64,000 nucleotides of DNA from Rhizobium sp. P38BS-XIX (GTDB taxonomy: Bacteria; Pseudomonadota; Alphaproteobacteria; Rhizobiales; Rhizobiaceae). Location of the stretch: the NCBI RefSeq assembly GCF_012641435.1, contig NZ_JABAIJ010000010.1, positions 62,001-126,000 of the forward strand, read 5' to 3'. The translations under genes were made by a program, and so were the position numbers. The notes under the pieces were generated by a model, which saw only the letters and a list, made by a program, of their open reading frames with translations, made no database searches and had not been told where the DNA came from. Within the stretch, counting starts at the first letter, position 1. Every line of letters begins with the position of its first letter. Below are positions 8,587 through 16,431 of the stretch, in pieces.

Positions 8587-9105
8587 TTAATGGATGGATG
8601 CGGCGCCATGCAGTGAGCTTTCGCCCAACATTTCGACCAGAGCTGCCCTTGCCCGCGAGACACGGCTCTTGATCGTACCGATTTCACAGCCGCAACGCTG
8701 CGCCGCCCTTTCATAAGATACGCCGTCCACGATCATCAAAAGCGCTTCGCGCTGGTAGTTGGGAAGTCGATCGAGGGCGAGGCCGACTTCGGCGACGTAG
8801 ATGGAATGCTGCTGGCAGGATGGAATGGCGATCTCGAAAAGTCTGTCATCCATTGCACGGAGCTGAACGCGCGTCCGCCGCTTGTAATCGGTCAGGAAGG
8901 TGTTTCGCATGATGGTGAAAGCCCAGCTCTTGAGACTGGTTCCGGGCGTAAAACTATCCAGATGACCGAGTACCTTGGTGACTGTCTCCTGCGTGAGATC
9001 ATCGATATCAGTCTGATTGGAAACGAAACGCCGTGCAAAATTACGCAGGGCGGGGAGCAAGGCGATCAAATCGTTTTGCACAGAAGCTTGAGCGGTCGCG
9101 AGCAT
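8587..9105 (-). CDS. ECF-type RNA polymerase sigma factor
   Basis: A 172-residue sigma-70 family factor of the extracytoplasmic-function class. Region 2 is at residues ~10-80 (DIDDLTQETVTKVLGHLDSF, SLKSWAFTIMRN) and region 4 at ~110-160 (LPNYQREALLMIVDGVSYERAA, GTIKSRVSRARAAL). The start at 9105 has AGGAGG seven bases upstream; longer in-frame starts lie beyond that site. No anti-sigma gene is adjacent. Its overall pattern resembles the EcfG/RpoE2 group, which would fit the many GGAAC-type promoters nearby, but that assignment is inference. Confidence 0.9.
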   Translation of the reverse strand: MLATAQASVQNDLIALLPALRNFARRFVSNQTDIDDLTQETVTKVLGHLDSFTPGTSLKSWAFTIMRNTFLTDYKRRTRVQLRAMDDRLFEIAIPSCQQHSIYVAEVGLALDRLPNYQREALLMIVDGVSYERAAQRCGCEIGTIKSRVSRARAALVEMLGESSLHGAASIH

Positions 9106-9462
9106 TTCATTTCCTCCTAAAATGATAAGAGAGCAATGCTCCTGAAGACCCGATGTTCCGCCGGTAAACCCGTTGGTACGCAAGCGGACAGTGGTGGTTT
9201 CCGATCGATCGGCTGAGGGCTGTTATCCAACTAACGATAGCGTGCGTGCGTGGAGCATGCCGTGCAGCCGTTTGCTCAAGCTGCGTGCTGAAAGATTGTT
9301 GCTGGTCGGAAATGGGTTAGTTGAGAATGATGGAGATTCGTGCCGTGGCGGCACTGTGCGTAGCGGGCCGATCGCTTCTCTTGTGCGGAAGGCTCGGCAA
9401 AACTGCGGGGTAGGGGAAAGACGGTGCCGGGCACATGTCAGCCCGGCACCGCGAATTCAAAT
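9106..9462. other. Intergenic region upstream of the sigma factor gene
   Basis: It holds a weak EcfG-like promoter facing the sigma gene: GGAAC (9159-9155, minus strand), 16 bases, then CATT (9138-9135), with one mismatch in the core GTT. It also holds the terminator hairpin at 9423-9450. No gene is supported. Confidence 0.4.
9423..9450 (-). terminator. Terminator of the YflT-like stress gene
   Basis: GGTGCCGGGC pairs perfectly with GCCCGGCACC around an 8-base loop, 13 bases beyond the stop codon at 9463. On the minus strand it is followed by a short T-containing stretch (GTCTTTCC). Confidence 0.65.
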
Positions 9463-10071
9463 CTAGGCTCGGTGCGCGAGATAGCGCTCCCGTTCCATAG
9501 CGATCTGCTCGTCCGTATAAGGATCCGCGCTCTCGTCAAAGCGGCTCCATCCCTCTTCAGCGTAACTTGCGCGACGTTCGCTGAGATTGACGAGGCGGTG
9601 GCTTTCGATGATCGACTGTGCCTGGGAGACACGATCGTCTTCGACGCGGGCCGTTACCAAGGATGCGCCTCTTCTGACGCTTTCGGCGTAAAGGTGGGCA
9701 TCCTCCTCGGGAACACCTTCCTTGATCAGCGCGCCAACGACGCCGCCGACGGCTCCGCCCGCCACAGCACCGGCGACAGCGCCCGCGGCTGTTGCTGCCA
9801 GCCAGCCTGCGGCGACAACCGGCCCCACGCCAGGTATCGCAATCATTCCGAGCCCGGCGAGTAATCCGCCGGCACCGCCGGCCACCGCACCGATGCCGGC
9901 CCCCGTTCCGGCGCCTTCCGCTCCATAGCTGCCTTGTCCTTCGACATCGACGCCGTTTGCCTTGCGGGTCACGATGCTGATGTCGTTCGACGGTATGCCG
10001 GCATCCTCCAGCGATTTCACCGCCGAGCGGGCATCATCATAGCTGTCATAAAGTCCGGTCACTGTTTTCAT
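9463..10071 (-). CDS. General stress protein 17M/YflT-like protein with glycine-rich membrane segment
   Basis: A 202-residue protein. Residues 1-40 match the start of the YflT/GSP17M domain (TVTGLYDSYDDARSAVKSLEDAGI...ISIVTRKA). Residues ~50-120 are Gly/Ala-rich and hydrophobic (GAGIGAVAGGAGGLLAGLG, AGAVAGAVAGGAVGGVVGAL), a glycine-zipper-like membrane region. A GVPEEDAHLYAESVRRG segment follows, typical of these proteins. The ribosome-binding site GAGGAG precedes the ATG. It lies 24 bases after the PepSY-like gene, probably in one operon under the EcfG-type promoter at 10437-10461. Confidence 0.85.
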   Translation of the reverse strand: MKTVTGLYDSYDDARSAVKSLEDAGIPSNDISIVTRKANGVDVEGQGSYGAEGAGTGAGIGAVAGGAGGLLAGLGMIAIPGVGPVVAAGWLAATAAGAVAGAVAGGAVGGVVGALIKEGVPEEDAHLYAESVRRGASLVTARVEDDRVSQAQSIIESHRLVNLSERRASYAEEGWSRFDESADPYTDEQIAMERERYLAHRA

Positions 10072-10095
10072 AGCAAATCTCCTCGATTGGGTTGG

Positions 10096-10407
10096 TTACT
10101 TCGCCATCGTGACATTGCCCTGGAAATCCAGGGATACGGCTGCCGACTTGCCATTCTTGGAAGCGGTGGCACGCCAAACACCTTGGCTGTCCAGTTTCAA
10201 GCCTTGAATATTCTTGTAGCCGGCTTTTTCGATGTGCGACCTTGCCTGGCTTTCCGTGAAGCTGTTCTTTCCCGCAACGGGTGCTCCCGGATTGTTTTCG
10301 GTATCGATGGCAGGTGTCGTCTGCGACGTTTTAGGCGTCTCGCTCTGCGCAAATGACGAAGTCGCGAAGAGTAATGCGCCGAGCGAAGCAAGCATAAGCG
10401 TCTTCAT
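10096..10407 (-). CDS. Small exported PepSY-like protein
   Basis: A 103-residue protein with a signal peptide (MKTLMLASLGALLFATSSFA, cut before QSE), so probably periplasmic. The mature C-terminal part (SFTESQARSHIEKAGYKNI...GVWRATASKNGKSAAVSLD...G) resembles a PepSY-type domain. The start at 10407 has GGGAGG upstream. It is probably the first gene of a two-gene operon with the YflT-like gene, and a GGAAC-N16-TGTT promoter lies 30 bases upstream. The exact role is unknown. Confidence 0.82.
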   Translation of the reverse strand: MKTLMLASLGALLFATSSFAQSETPKTSQTTPAIDTENNPGAPVAGKNSFTESQARSHIEKAGYKNIQGLKLDSQGVWRATASKNGKSAAVSLDFQGNVTMAK

Positions 10408-10436
10408 GTTCAAACCTCCCTTGTTGGTGAGGTTCA

Positions 10437-10461
10437 AACAATGCCAACGGACCAATGTTCC
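10437..10461 (-). promoter_or_regulatory. EcfG-type (general stress) promoter
   Basis: Minus strand: GGAAC (10461-10457), 16 bases, TGTT (10440-10437). It lies 30 bases upstream of the PepSY-like start at 10407 and probably drives both 10096-10407 and 9463-10071. Confidence 0.7.
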
Positions 10462-10900
10462 CGGACGTATGGGGTGAGGATCGGATCAGCATCGAGCACA
10501 TGCTGCGATGCGCGCATGTCCCTTCGGAGGGCGGAAGGATGAAAGATGTGGGGAGGCATGACCGAAAAAGCCGAGGCGGGCCTCAGACTGCGGTAGAAAA
10601 CGGGTCAGTTTTCAAAGGGGTGGGCCAAACGCAAAACGGTCCAGTCTAGGGAAAAACTGAACCGTCTTTTGCTGGACTGGAGGTCAATCAAATTCAGCAC
10701 CCTAATGATAAGATAACCTTAGTAAATGTCAACAGCTATATCTTGGCGGTATCGAGGACGCGTTTTATACCTCTTGTCGGATCAACAAGAGCTGATTTTC
10801 AGCTAGCGGGACAAGCCGGAACTCGTGACGACCGGCGCGCAAAGCCCATCAGTATCGTCGTAATGATCCACGCTTTTCCGGTCGGTGAATTGTTGTCCTG
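10462..10900. other. Intergenic region with overlapping inverted repeats
   Basis: About 440 bases without a supported gene. Between 10602 and 10680 several arms can pair: GCAAAACGGT (10631-10640) with ACCGTCTTTTGC (10661-10672), CCAGTC (10641-10646) with GACTGG (10675-10680), and GGGTCAGTTTTC (10602-10613) with GAAAAACTGAACC (10651-10663). It could be a structured RNA, a terminator complex or an old repeat element. Confidence 0.35.
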
Positions 10901-11509
10901 TTACCAGGCGCCGACCAGAGAATTGCCGACAAGCGGAACGGTCGTTGACTTGCCCGATTGATCGCGCACGGTGATTGACGATTGCATCTGCTTCGGAGAT
11001 TTCCGAAACCAGTTCGTGGCGACGATGGCAAGGTCGCCGATCATGGATTGCTTCTTCCAATCGGCAAAGCGCCGGTTGGCGGCCTCGGGTTCCGACTGAT
11101 AGAAGAAATCGCCCGATTGATTGAGGTCATTGACGGACGCGGCCATGGATGAGAGCGGCCGCTGGAACATTTTTGCTTGAAGTGCGAGGTCAGGAGCGCT
11201 TTCGCGAAAGGCGGGCGCCATGAAGTCGATTGCCCAATCGTTTGCCTCGACCCAGCAATGAAAGTTCTCTCCCGCACCCGAGACATAGCCGTCCGGGCGA
11301 TGATCGGCGAAAAGAATGCGCTTCCCGTCAAGATTATAGGCGGCAAGCCCGCTCTTCGGCTTGGCCTTGAGCTTGTAGTGTTGCTCGAGAATGAAGGCCC
11401 CGAAGGTGCTGAAATACATGGAAGCCGTCGTGGGGTTGGCATTCTCGTTGATCAGCAGGCTGTTGATGACCCGATAAATCCGGTGGTAGTCGCTTTGCTT
11501 GATCAACAT
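10901..11509 (-). CDS. DUF2026-like protein
   Basis: A 202-residue soluble protein. The N-terminal part (SDYHRIYRVINSLLINEN, STFGAFILEQHYKLKA) and the later segment (NFHCWVEANDWAIDFMAPAF) resemble the DUF2026 family of unknown function; the Cys-Trp-Val and downstream Asp could belong to a transglutaminase- or papain-like fold, but that is a guess. The start at 11509 has GAGGAAA about seven bases upstream. It has no operon partner: the permease behind it ends 220 bases away. Confidence 0.72.
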   Translation of the reverse strand: MLIKQSDYHRIYRVINSLLINENANPTTASMYFSTFGAFILEQHYKLKAKPKSGLAAYNLDGKRILFADHRPDGYVSGAGENFHCWVEANDWAIDFMAPAFRESAPDLALQAKMFQRPLSSMAASVNDLNQSGDFFYQSEPEAANRRFADWKKQSMIGDLAIVATNWFRKSPKQMQSSITVRDQSGKSTTVPLVGNSLVGAW

Positions 11510-11640
11510 GGTCCATTTCCTCAAACTCGTTCGCCAGGCCATCCCGTAAGTGATGACGGCTGTCCTGTAAACGCTGTGGCTGGTTTTCGGCGCCAGCCAG
11601 ACGGCGCAGGCTGTCTTCAGTACCTTACCTCAAAGCGCAA

Positions 11641-11669
11641 ACGGCCGCCCGATGTCGTCGGGCGGCCGT
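11641..11669 (-). terminator. Terminator of the permease gene
   Basis: ACGGCCGCCCGA pairs perfectly with TCGGGCGGCCGT around a 5-base loop, 60 bases beyond the permease stop codon at 11729. The T-run is weak (TTGCGCTTT on the minus strand). Confidence 0.65.
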
Positions 11670-11728
11670 TCGTCACGTGAGCCGGCGTGGAGTGAAATTC
11701 ACCGAACGCCGGGATCTTTAATTCGCGA

Positions 11729-13129
11729 TCAGCCCCGGGCTTTGGCGTCCAGGATCATTTCGCTCGGCGCGATTTTCGCGTTCCGCTGCAGCAGATAGTA
11801 GACCACACTGGTCACGACGAGGCTGACGGCCCATGAGATGTCTGCATCGTTGAGCATGACGGCAATCGGTCCCTCATAGAGAGGCTGGTTGAGCAGCGGT
11901 ATCTGGACCACGACGCCGAGAACGTAGCATCCGAGCGCCGTCCAGTTGTAGGCGCCATAGCGTCCATTGGGATCGTAAAGGGCCGGGATGTCCACTTTCT
12001 CTTTCGAGATGAGGTAATAGTCGACAAGGTTGATCGCGCTCCACGGCACGAAAACGGCGAGAAGCATCAGAACGAAATTCTTGAATGCCGAGAGGAAGTC
12101 AGCACTGGCGAGCACAGCGATCAGGACCGACAGGACCACGAACCCGATGATATAGGCCGCTCTGGCGCCCTTGGAGATGCGGGTCTGATTGCTGAAAGAC
12201 GTGAAGGTCGTCAGGATTGCCATGAAGCCGCCATAGGCGTTCAGGCAATTGATCGTCAGCTTTCCGCAGATGATGACGATATAGACAAGAACCGCGCCTC
12301 GCCCGGCCAGCGTTCCCAGAAATCCGACCTGGTTCGACAGGAATTTCGCGCCGAGCGCAGCGACCAGAACCCCGAACGTCATGGCGAGCTGCGATGCGAT
12401 CGCGGAGCCGAGAAGCGTATAGAAGAACGCCTTGCCGTCTGATGTCGAAGACGGGAGATAGCGGGAATAATCCGCAACGTAGGGAGCGTAGGTCAACTGC
12501 CAGCCGGCCGAAAGCGACACCGCGAGCAGGAAGGTCGCAATCGTCGCCGGCTTCTGGCCGAAGGCGGAGTGAACGTCATACTGCTGGAAGAGCTGATAGG
12601 CCAGATATGCAAAGCCGAGGATGCTGATCACCGTGGCGATCCGGCCCATGATGTGGATAACCTTGTAACCGACAAGCGCGATCACGGCCGTCAGGACGCC
12701 GAAGATGATCATGCCAACCGCCGGGGTGGAGGAGCCTATCAGAAGGTTCGTGGCTTCGCCGGCCAATACGGTGCCAGTGGCGGCAAAGCCGAGATACATC
12801 AGAATGACGAGGAGCAATGGGAGAGTGGCGCCCTTGACGCCAAACTGGGCGCGGCTGCTGATCATCTGCGGCAGGCCGAGGCGAGGACCCTGAGCGGAGT
12901 GAAGCGCCATCACGATCCCGCCCAGAATATTGCCGAGAGCCAATCCTACGATCGCGCTGAAAGCTTCCGCGCCGAAGACGACAGCGAGCGCCCCGTCCAG
13001 AACCGCCGTGATCTGGAGATTGGCTCCAAACCACAGGGTGAATTGATCCCGCGGAAAGCCGTGGCGTTCCGTCTCCGGTATTCTGTCAATGGTTCTGCGC
13101 TCTGCGAACCCCTCTCCTGCATTGCTCAT
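11729..13129 (-). CDS. NCS1-family cytosine/purine permease
   Basis: A 466-residue inner-membrane protein with about 12 hydrophobic segments, of the nucleobase:cation symporter-1 family. The N-terminus (RIPETERHGFPRDQFTLWFGANLQ) is the typical start of CodB/purine-cytosine permeases, followed by the conserved GNILGGIVMALHSAQGPRLG and QMISSRAQFG. It probably imports a nucleobase, allantoin or a related ring compound. The frame is open upstream to 13684, but the real start is the ATG at 13129 with AGGAGGAG in front. A TGTATATACA palindrome lies 60 bases upstream (13190-13199) and could be a repressor site. Confidence 0.92.
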   Translation of the reverse strand: MSNAGEGFAERRTIDRIPETERHGFPRDQFTLWFGANLQITAVLDGALAVVFGAEAFSAIVGLALGNILGGIVMALHSAQGPRLGLPQMISSRAQFGVKGATLPLLLVILMYLGFAATGTVLAGEATNLLIGSSTPAVGMIIFGVLTAVIALVGYKVIHIMGRIATVISILGFAYLAYQLFQQYDVHSAFGQKPATIATFLLAVSLSAGWQLTYAPYVADYSRYLPSSTSDGKAFFYTLLGSAIASQLAMTFGVLVAALGAKFLSNQVGFLGTLAGRGAVLVYIVIICGKLTINCLNAYGGFMAILTTFTSFSNQTRISKGARAAYIIGFVVLSVLIAVLASADFLSAFKNFVLMLLAVFVPWSAINLVDYYLISKEKVDIPALYDPNGRYGAYNWTALGCYVLGVVVQIPLLNQPLYEGPIAVMLNDADISWAVSLVVTSVVYYLLQRNAKIAPSEMILDAKARG

Positions 13130-13325
13130 CGCGTACTCCTCCTGGGGAAATGAAATGCTCACCGTTTTATACAGATGAAGGCATTTATTTGTATATACAT
13201 TTTGCATGCGTGCGAATGAGCAATTTTGGCACCGGATCACAGCGAAGGGATCCGGCACCTTTTCGAAGGTCTGATATCGGGCGGGATCATCAATGAACCG
13301 CTTTGAGCTTTCGATGGACACGGCA

Positions 13326-13350
13326 GGAACAAGTCGAGGTCGCCGTAGTT
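13326..13350 (+). promoter_or_regulatory. EcfG-type (general stress) promoter
   Basis: GGAAC (13326-13330), 16 bases, AGTT (13347-13350), 38 bases upstream of the DUF2171 gene at 13388. Confidence 0.65.
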
Positions 13351-13387
13351 TGAGTTCATCGTCCACAATCGGCGGAAGGAGAAAGCA

Positions 13388-13621
13388 ATGATCAGTCCGG
13401 AACAAATCCAGGAACACATGGAAGTCAGGGCCTCGGACGGAAGCCATATCGGCACGGTCGACCATATGGAGGGGTCCAGTCGCATCAGGCTGACCAAGAC
13501 GGATTCCGACGATGGCCAGCATCATCTGATCCCATTGGACTGGGTGGATCACGTCGACGCGCATGTGCATCTGAGCAAGGATGCCGATGACGTTCGCAGC
13601 AAATGGACTGCTGTCAATTGA
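13388..13621 (+). CDS. DUF2171 (PRC-barrel-like) protein
   Basis: A 77-residue soluble protein with the DUF2171 pattern: DGSHIGTVDHMEG near the N-terminus, then RLTK and HHLIPLDWVDHVDAHVHLSK. These proteins are short beta-barrels related to PRC domains, and their function is unknown. AAGGAGA precedes the ATG. It has its own EcfG-type promoter and a strong terminator directly after the stop, so it is a single-gene unit. Confidence 0.85.
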   Translation: MISPEQIQEHMEVRASDGSHIGTVDHMEGSSRIRLTKTDSDDGQHHLIPLDWVDHVDAHVHLSKDADDVRSKWTAVN

Positions 13622-13623
13622 CG

Positions 13624-13658
13624 CAAGTTGCGCGCCGCTCATCGCGGCGCGCAACTTG
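13624..13658 (+). terminator. Strong hairpin after the DUF2171 gene
   Basis: CAAGTTGCGCGCCGC pairs perfectly (15 of 15) with GCGGCGCGCAACTTG around a 5-base loop, starting 3 bases after the stop codon. No long T-run follows. Confidence 0.7.
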
Positions 13659-13751
13659 GCATGAGGCTTACTATGTGGTGTCAAAGCCGGACTGCGGCAG
13701 TATGCAAATCCTCAAAAGGTCGCTGCCACGCCGCGCGAGACGCGACCAAAT

Positions 13752-14249
13752 TCAGCGTCGCAACGCGAAGACAAATCCAATAGCGGCCGCTACCAGCAAG
13801 CTGGCGACCGGCTTCTCGCGAATGCGCTGCTGAATTTCGCTGGCAATATCTCGGCTATCCGACGGCGCTGCATCGTCTTCGATGAGCGATCTCTCAGGAT
13901 AAGATCTCGTGACTTGTCGTGCAGCCCGATAAAGCGCACGGACTTCACCTCGATTGGCGCGTGCGTCGGCACTTTGGCTGCTGCGATTACGCGCTGCGCG
14001 CGGCGCTTTGTCTTTAACGGGCTGATCGTCTTCAAACGTGTCGACATGCGAGCGCCGGACCGATTCACTCTTTTGATCGGAAGCAACGCGTTTCGATGAC
14101 ACCGCCGTATGGGTGGTGGAAATCGGGTCCGAGGCAGGGAACGTATCTTCCAGTGCCTTGTCCAGCTCATTGACTGCTTTGGTCTTTCGTTGCTCTTTCT
14201 GTTCCTTGCGGATCGACTGGACCGCTGGGGATTCCTTTCGGGCGGGCAT
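13752..14249 (-). CDS. Membrane-anchored small protein with C-terminal DUF883-like anchor
   Basis: A 165-residue, very hydrophilic protein with one C-terminal hydrophobic segment. The N-terminal region contains LDKALEDTFPASDPIS, a motif common in small rhizobial proteins. The last ~25 residues (IREKPVASLLVAAAIGFVFALRR) look like the ElaB/YqjD/DUF883 membrane anchor that in enterobacteria tethers ribosomes to the membrane; that function is not shown here. The start at 14249 has AAGGAGC upstream. It probably closes an operon with 15259-15336 and 14341-15249. Confidence 0.78.
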   Translation of the reverse strand: MPARKESPAVQSIRKEQKEQRKTKAVNELDKALEDTFPASDPISTTHTAVSSKRVASDQKSESVRRSHVDTFEDDQPVKDKAPRAARNRSSQSADARANRGEVRALYRAARQVTRSYPERSLIEDDAAPSDSRDIASEIQQRIREKPVASLLVAAAIGFVFALRR

Positions 14250-14340
14250 CTTCTGCTCCTTATTGCTATTCTGTCCGGATGGGGACCGCCAGCTGAGGCG
14301 ATCCCGAGAGATATTTATACTTACTAAGGCGTCCGGTCCC

Positions 14341-15249
14341 TCAAATGCGCGGCCGACGTGCCTGCAGAACCAGATCTTCCTCTTCGTCGCGCTGTCGGCC
14401 ACCCAGGGCTGCGGCGGCAGAAGCAATGAATGCGCCGATCAACAGGGAGAGCGCTCCGACAAGCGCTGTCGTCGCTGCCGTCTTCCGGGCCTTGTCGGCG
14501 GCCACCTTTGCTGCGGTTTTGGCGTCGTCGATCTGTTTGAAGACAGTGTCGACGCGGCTCTTGGCATCCGCATCCGACAGTCCGGTGCGGGCCGAGACGA
14601 TCGATGCGATATAGGTTTTATCGCTATCGGGAACCTGTCCCTGGGCCGCGCCCTGGATCAGAATTCGTGAAATCTCCGTTGCCGCCGCTCCGTCGTTGCT
14701 CTGGGCCTTGTCGGCTACTTTCGCCGGCCGCAACAAGGCATCGGTGAAGTAACCCGTCGCCTGGTCCACGCCGCTTGTCGGTGTTGCCTGTGCTGCAGCT
14801 TGGCCTGCCGCCTGGACGACACTGCCGGCCGCGCCGACCGTTGCGCCCGCAAGCGATGTCAGCGACGAGGCAAGAAATCCCGCGACGAAGACAGTCGCCA
14901 GAGCCCAGCTCAACAGGCCATGCGCGGTGTCGCGGAAGAATACTTCATCGGAGTGAACTTCAACCCAGCTGGTGCGAAGTCGGCCAGTCAGGTAGCCGCC
15001 GATCGCGGAGGAAAGCCATTGCACCACGACGAGCCAGATGGCCGCCGTAATACCGACAGTCGCTGCAGAGCTACTTTGACCGGACCATGGCGATACCATC
15101 GTCAGCCCGACACCCGACCCCAAAAGCAGAAGGATGAGCGCTGTCCCGGTTGCGGCGAGCGCGCCGCCCACGATCGGGCCCCAGACAATGGCAGGCTTTG
15201 AAGATTCGACAGGCGCAAGGCCTGCGGGAGCGTCTTCGACAGAGGACAT
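14341..15249 (-). CDS. Multi-pass membrane protein of unknown function
   Basis: A 302-residue inner-membrane protein. Hydrophobic segments lie at about residues 22-48, 65-90, 110-145 and 255-285. A soluble, Ala-rich helical part of ~100 residues sits between the third and fourth. The C-terminus is acidic and then basic. I recognise no catalytic motif. The ribosome-binding site GGAGG precedes the ATG at 15249. It begins 9 bases after the 25-residue microprotein, so the two are probably co-transcribed from the EcfG-type promoter at 15372-15396. Confidence 0.78.
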   Translation of the reverse strand: MSSVEDAPAGLAPVESSKPAIVWGPIVGGALAATGTALILLLLGSGVGLTMVSPWSGQSSSAATVGITAAIWLVVVQWLSSAIGGYLTGRLRTSWVEVHSDEVFFRDTAHGLLSWALATVFVAGFLASSLTSLAGATVGAAGSVVQAAGQAAAQATPTSGVDQATGYFTDALLRPAKVADKAQSNDGAAATEISRILIQGAAQGQVPDSDKTYIASIVSARTGLSDADAKSRVDTVFKQIDDAKTAAKVAADKARKTAATTALVGALSLLIGAFIASAAAALGGRQRDEEEDLVLQARRPRI

Positions 15250-15258
15250 CGAGGCCTC

Positions 15259-15336
15259 CTATCGGGTGAAAAGAACGAGAAGAATGACGATCGGCAGTGG
15301 GATACCGAGAAGCCAGAGCAGGATACCGCGACCCAT
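15259..15336 (-). CDS. 25-residue hydrophobic membrane microprotein
   Basis: The very short frame encodes Met-Gly-Arg-Gly followed by an almost wholly hydrophobic stretch (ILLWLLGIPLPIVILL) and ends Phe-Thr-Arg: a single membrane helix with a basic residue at each end. GGAGGA lies about eight bases before the ATG. A GGAAC-N16-TGTT promoter lies 36 bases upstream, and the membrane-protein gene 14341-15249 follows after 9 bases. The good ribosome-binding site, promoter and composition argue for a real gene; its function is unknown. Confidence 0.72.
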   Translation of the reverse strand: MGRGILLWLLGIPLPIVILLVLFTR

Positions 15337-15371
15337 TTGAAAATCCTCCAGTGATGAATTGATGCTACTCA

Positions 15372-15396
15372 AACACGAGTTCAGAAGTTTTGTTCC
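15372..15396 (-). promoter_or_regulatory. EcfG-type (general stress) promoter
   Basis: Minus strand: GGAAC (15396-15392), 16 bases, TGTT (15375-15372), 36 bases upstream of the microprotein start. It probably drives 15259-15336, 14341-15249 and perhaps 13752-14249. Confidence 0.7.
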
Positions 15397-15449
15397 ACCG
15401 CATTCTGACGAGTGTCACCGCGCTTCCGAACGAAACGGGCGCGCGTCGC

Positions 15450-15638
15450 TCAGCCCGAGCCAGGGTCGACATTCCCTTCCTTGGCATCGGGCAAGGCGCC
15501 GCTGCCGGGCGTCTTGGTTTCGTCGATCAGATGATCTTTCGCATGCGGACCGGGCGCGGGGTGTTCGGGAGCCTTCGGCGCTTTTTTCTTCGGCTGCGCT
15601 TCGACGGCCTTCTGAGCTTTCTGATCTTCGTTCGTCAT
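15450..15638 (-). CDS. Small Lys/Pro-rich hydrophilic protein
   Basis: A 62-residue protein rich in Lys, Pro, Ala and Gly, with no hydrophobic core, so probably disordered (KKKAPKAPEHPAPGPHAKD). It resembles in style the Pro-rich protein at 29581-29772. AAGGAG precedes the ATG, and an EcfG-type promoter with 17-base spacing lies upstream. Function unknown; a hydrophilin-like stress role is possible. Confidence 0.7.
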   Translation of the reverse strand: MTNEDQKAQKAVEAQPKKKAPKAPEHPAPGPHAKDHLIDETKTPGSGALPDAKEGNVDPGSG

Positions 15639-15695
15639 AGCTTGCTCCTTCTGTGGGAATTAGCGTTCTGGACGTACGATTGCGATTGCATGAAT

Positions 15696-15721
15696 AACGA
15701 AGGCGTTGCGGCTTCTGTTCC
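15696..15721 (-). promoter_or_regulatory. EcfG-type (general stress) promoter
   Basis: Minus strand: GGAAC (15721-15717), 17 bases, CGTT (15699-15696), 58 bases upstream of the start at 15638. Both spacings, 16 and 17, are known for EcfG promoters. Confidence 0.68.
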
Positions 15722-15844
15722 TCAGATCTTTTATTAGCCAGCTAGATCGACTACGCCCTGCGCAGGCGTCGTCCGCCACGCCACCGCGAAGCGGGAACTG
15801 TTTCATCGGCCCGATTGCATAGGTTTTCGCGCCAAGCCGTCGCC

Positions 15845-16060
15845 TTAGCGATGCGGCATGTCCTTCGTGAGATCCTGCATGGAGGGCACACGCCGCTTTG
15901 CTGCCATCAGCAGGTCGAGCTCGATAGACGAAGGACCGAACCGTTCAAAAAGGTTTTCAGCCGTGCCGCCTTCGAGCCCGTATTTTTGCTGAAACTCTGC
16001 CAGGGAGTAAGCGGCGCCACGAACAGGTCGACGTCGTTCGGAAGTTCGTTCAGTTGTCAT
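15845..16060 (-). CDS. Small soluble protein, paralogue of the one at 5921-6106
   Basis: A 71-residue basic protein. Its core SLAEFQQKYGL...ENLFERFGPS aligns with SVTEFSKRHNL...RLLQLFGPF of the protein at 5921-6106. The C-terminal tail (LLMAAKRRVPSMQDL) is longer. AGGAGT precedes the ATG. A weaker EcfG-like promoter lies upstream (GGAAC at 16113-16109, 16 bases, CATT at 16092-16089, one mismatch in the GTT core). Function unknown. Confidence 0.75.
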   Translation of the reverse strand: MTTERTSERRRPVRGAAYSLAEFQQKYGLEGGTAENLFERFGPSSIELDLLMAAKRRVPSMQDLTKDMPHR

Positions 16061-16431
16061 GTGCTACTCCTCTTGCTTCGGCTAACCTAATGAACAACAA
16101 CGCATAAAGTTCCCTGCGCAGAGCAAAGAGTAGTAAAAAAGCGGACATTGGCCTTACGACCAGGTGCTTGCCGGGCACAGGCCAGATTCGTTTGATTCAA
16201 CGCGCATTTGTAAAATGTCGGAACCAAAGCTCTTATGCTCTGTTCGGAGCGGGTGATCGAGGCAGCTTTATCGGTCGGCCGGCAAAGACTTGGCTGAGCT
16301 TTGAACACTCTCGATCAGCGTCATGGTTGGAGTCGCGTCAGCGGTCTCTACTCAACAAGCAGAAAAACGAAACCAAGACAGGGAAGATCGTCATAGCTGA
16401 CGACCTTGCCCCCAATTGTTGGAGGATGAAA
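16061..16431. other. Intergenic region with two divergent stress-promoter candidates
   Basis: About 370 bases between two stress-type genes. It holds the weak minus-strand site at 16089-16113 and the good plus-strand site at 16220-16244. I see no supported gene inside. Confidence 0.5.
16220..16244 (+). promoter_or_regulatory. EcfG-type (general stress) promoter
   Basis: GGAAC (16220-16224), 16 bases, TGTT (16241-16244). The DUF892 start at 16432 is 188 bases downstream, so the transcript would carry a long leader; this makes the assignment less sure than for the other sites. Confidence 0.55.

Noticed and set aside
9135..9159. GGAAC-N16-CATT upstream of the ECF sigma gene
   Set aside because: One mismatch in the GTT core. 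Possible autoregulation by a stress sigma factor, but not counted among the good promoters.
13130..13684. N-terminal extension of the permease frame
   Set aside because: It runs over the DUF2171 gene on the other strand, has no family similarity, and the ATG at 13129 has a strong ribosome-binding site.
16089..16113. GGAAC-N16-CATT upstream of 15845-16060
   Set aside because: Same single mismatch as at the sigma gene; kept only as a weak candidate.
16087..16308. 73-codon minus-strand frame
   Set aside because: No ribosome-binding site, no recognisable pattern, and it covers the divergent promoter region.
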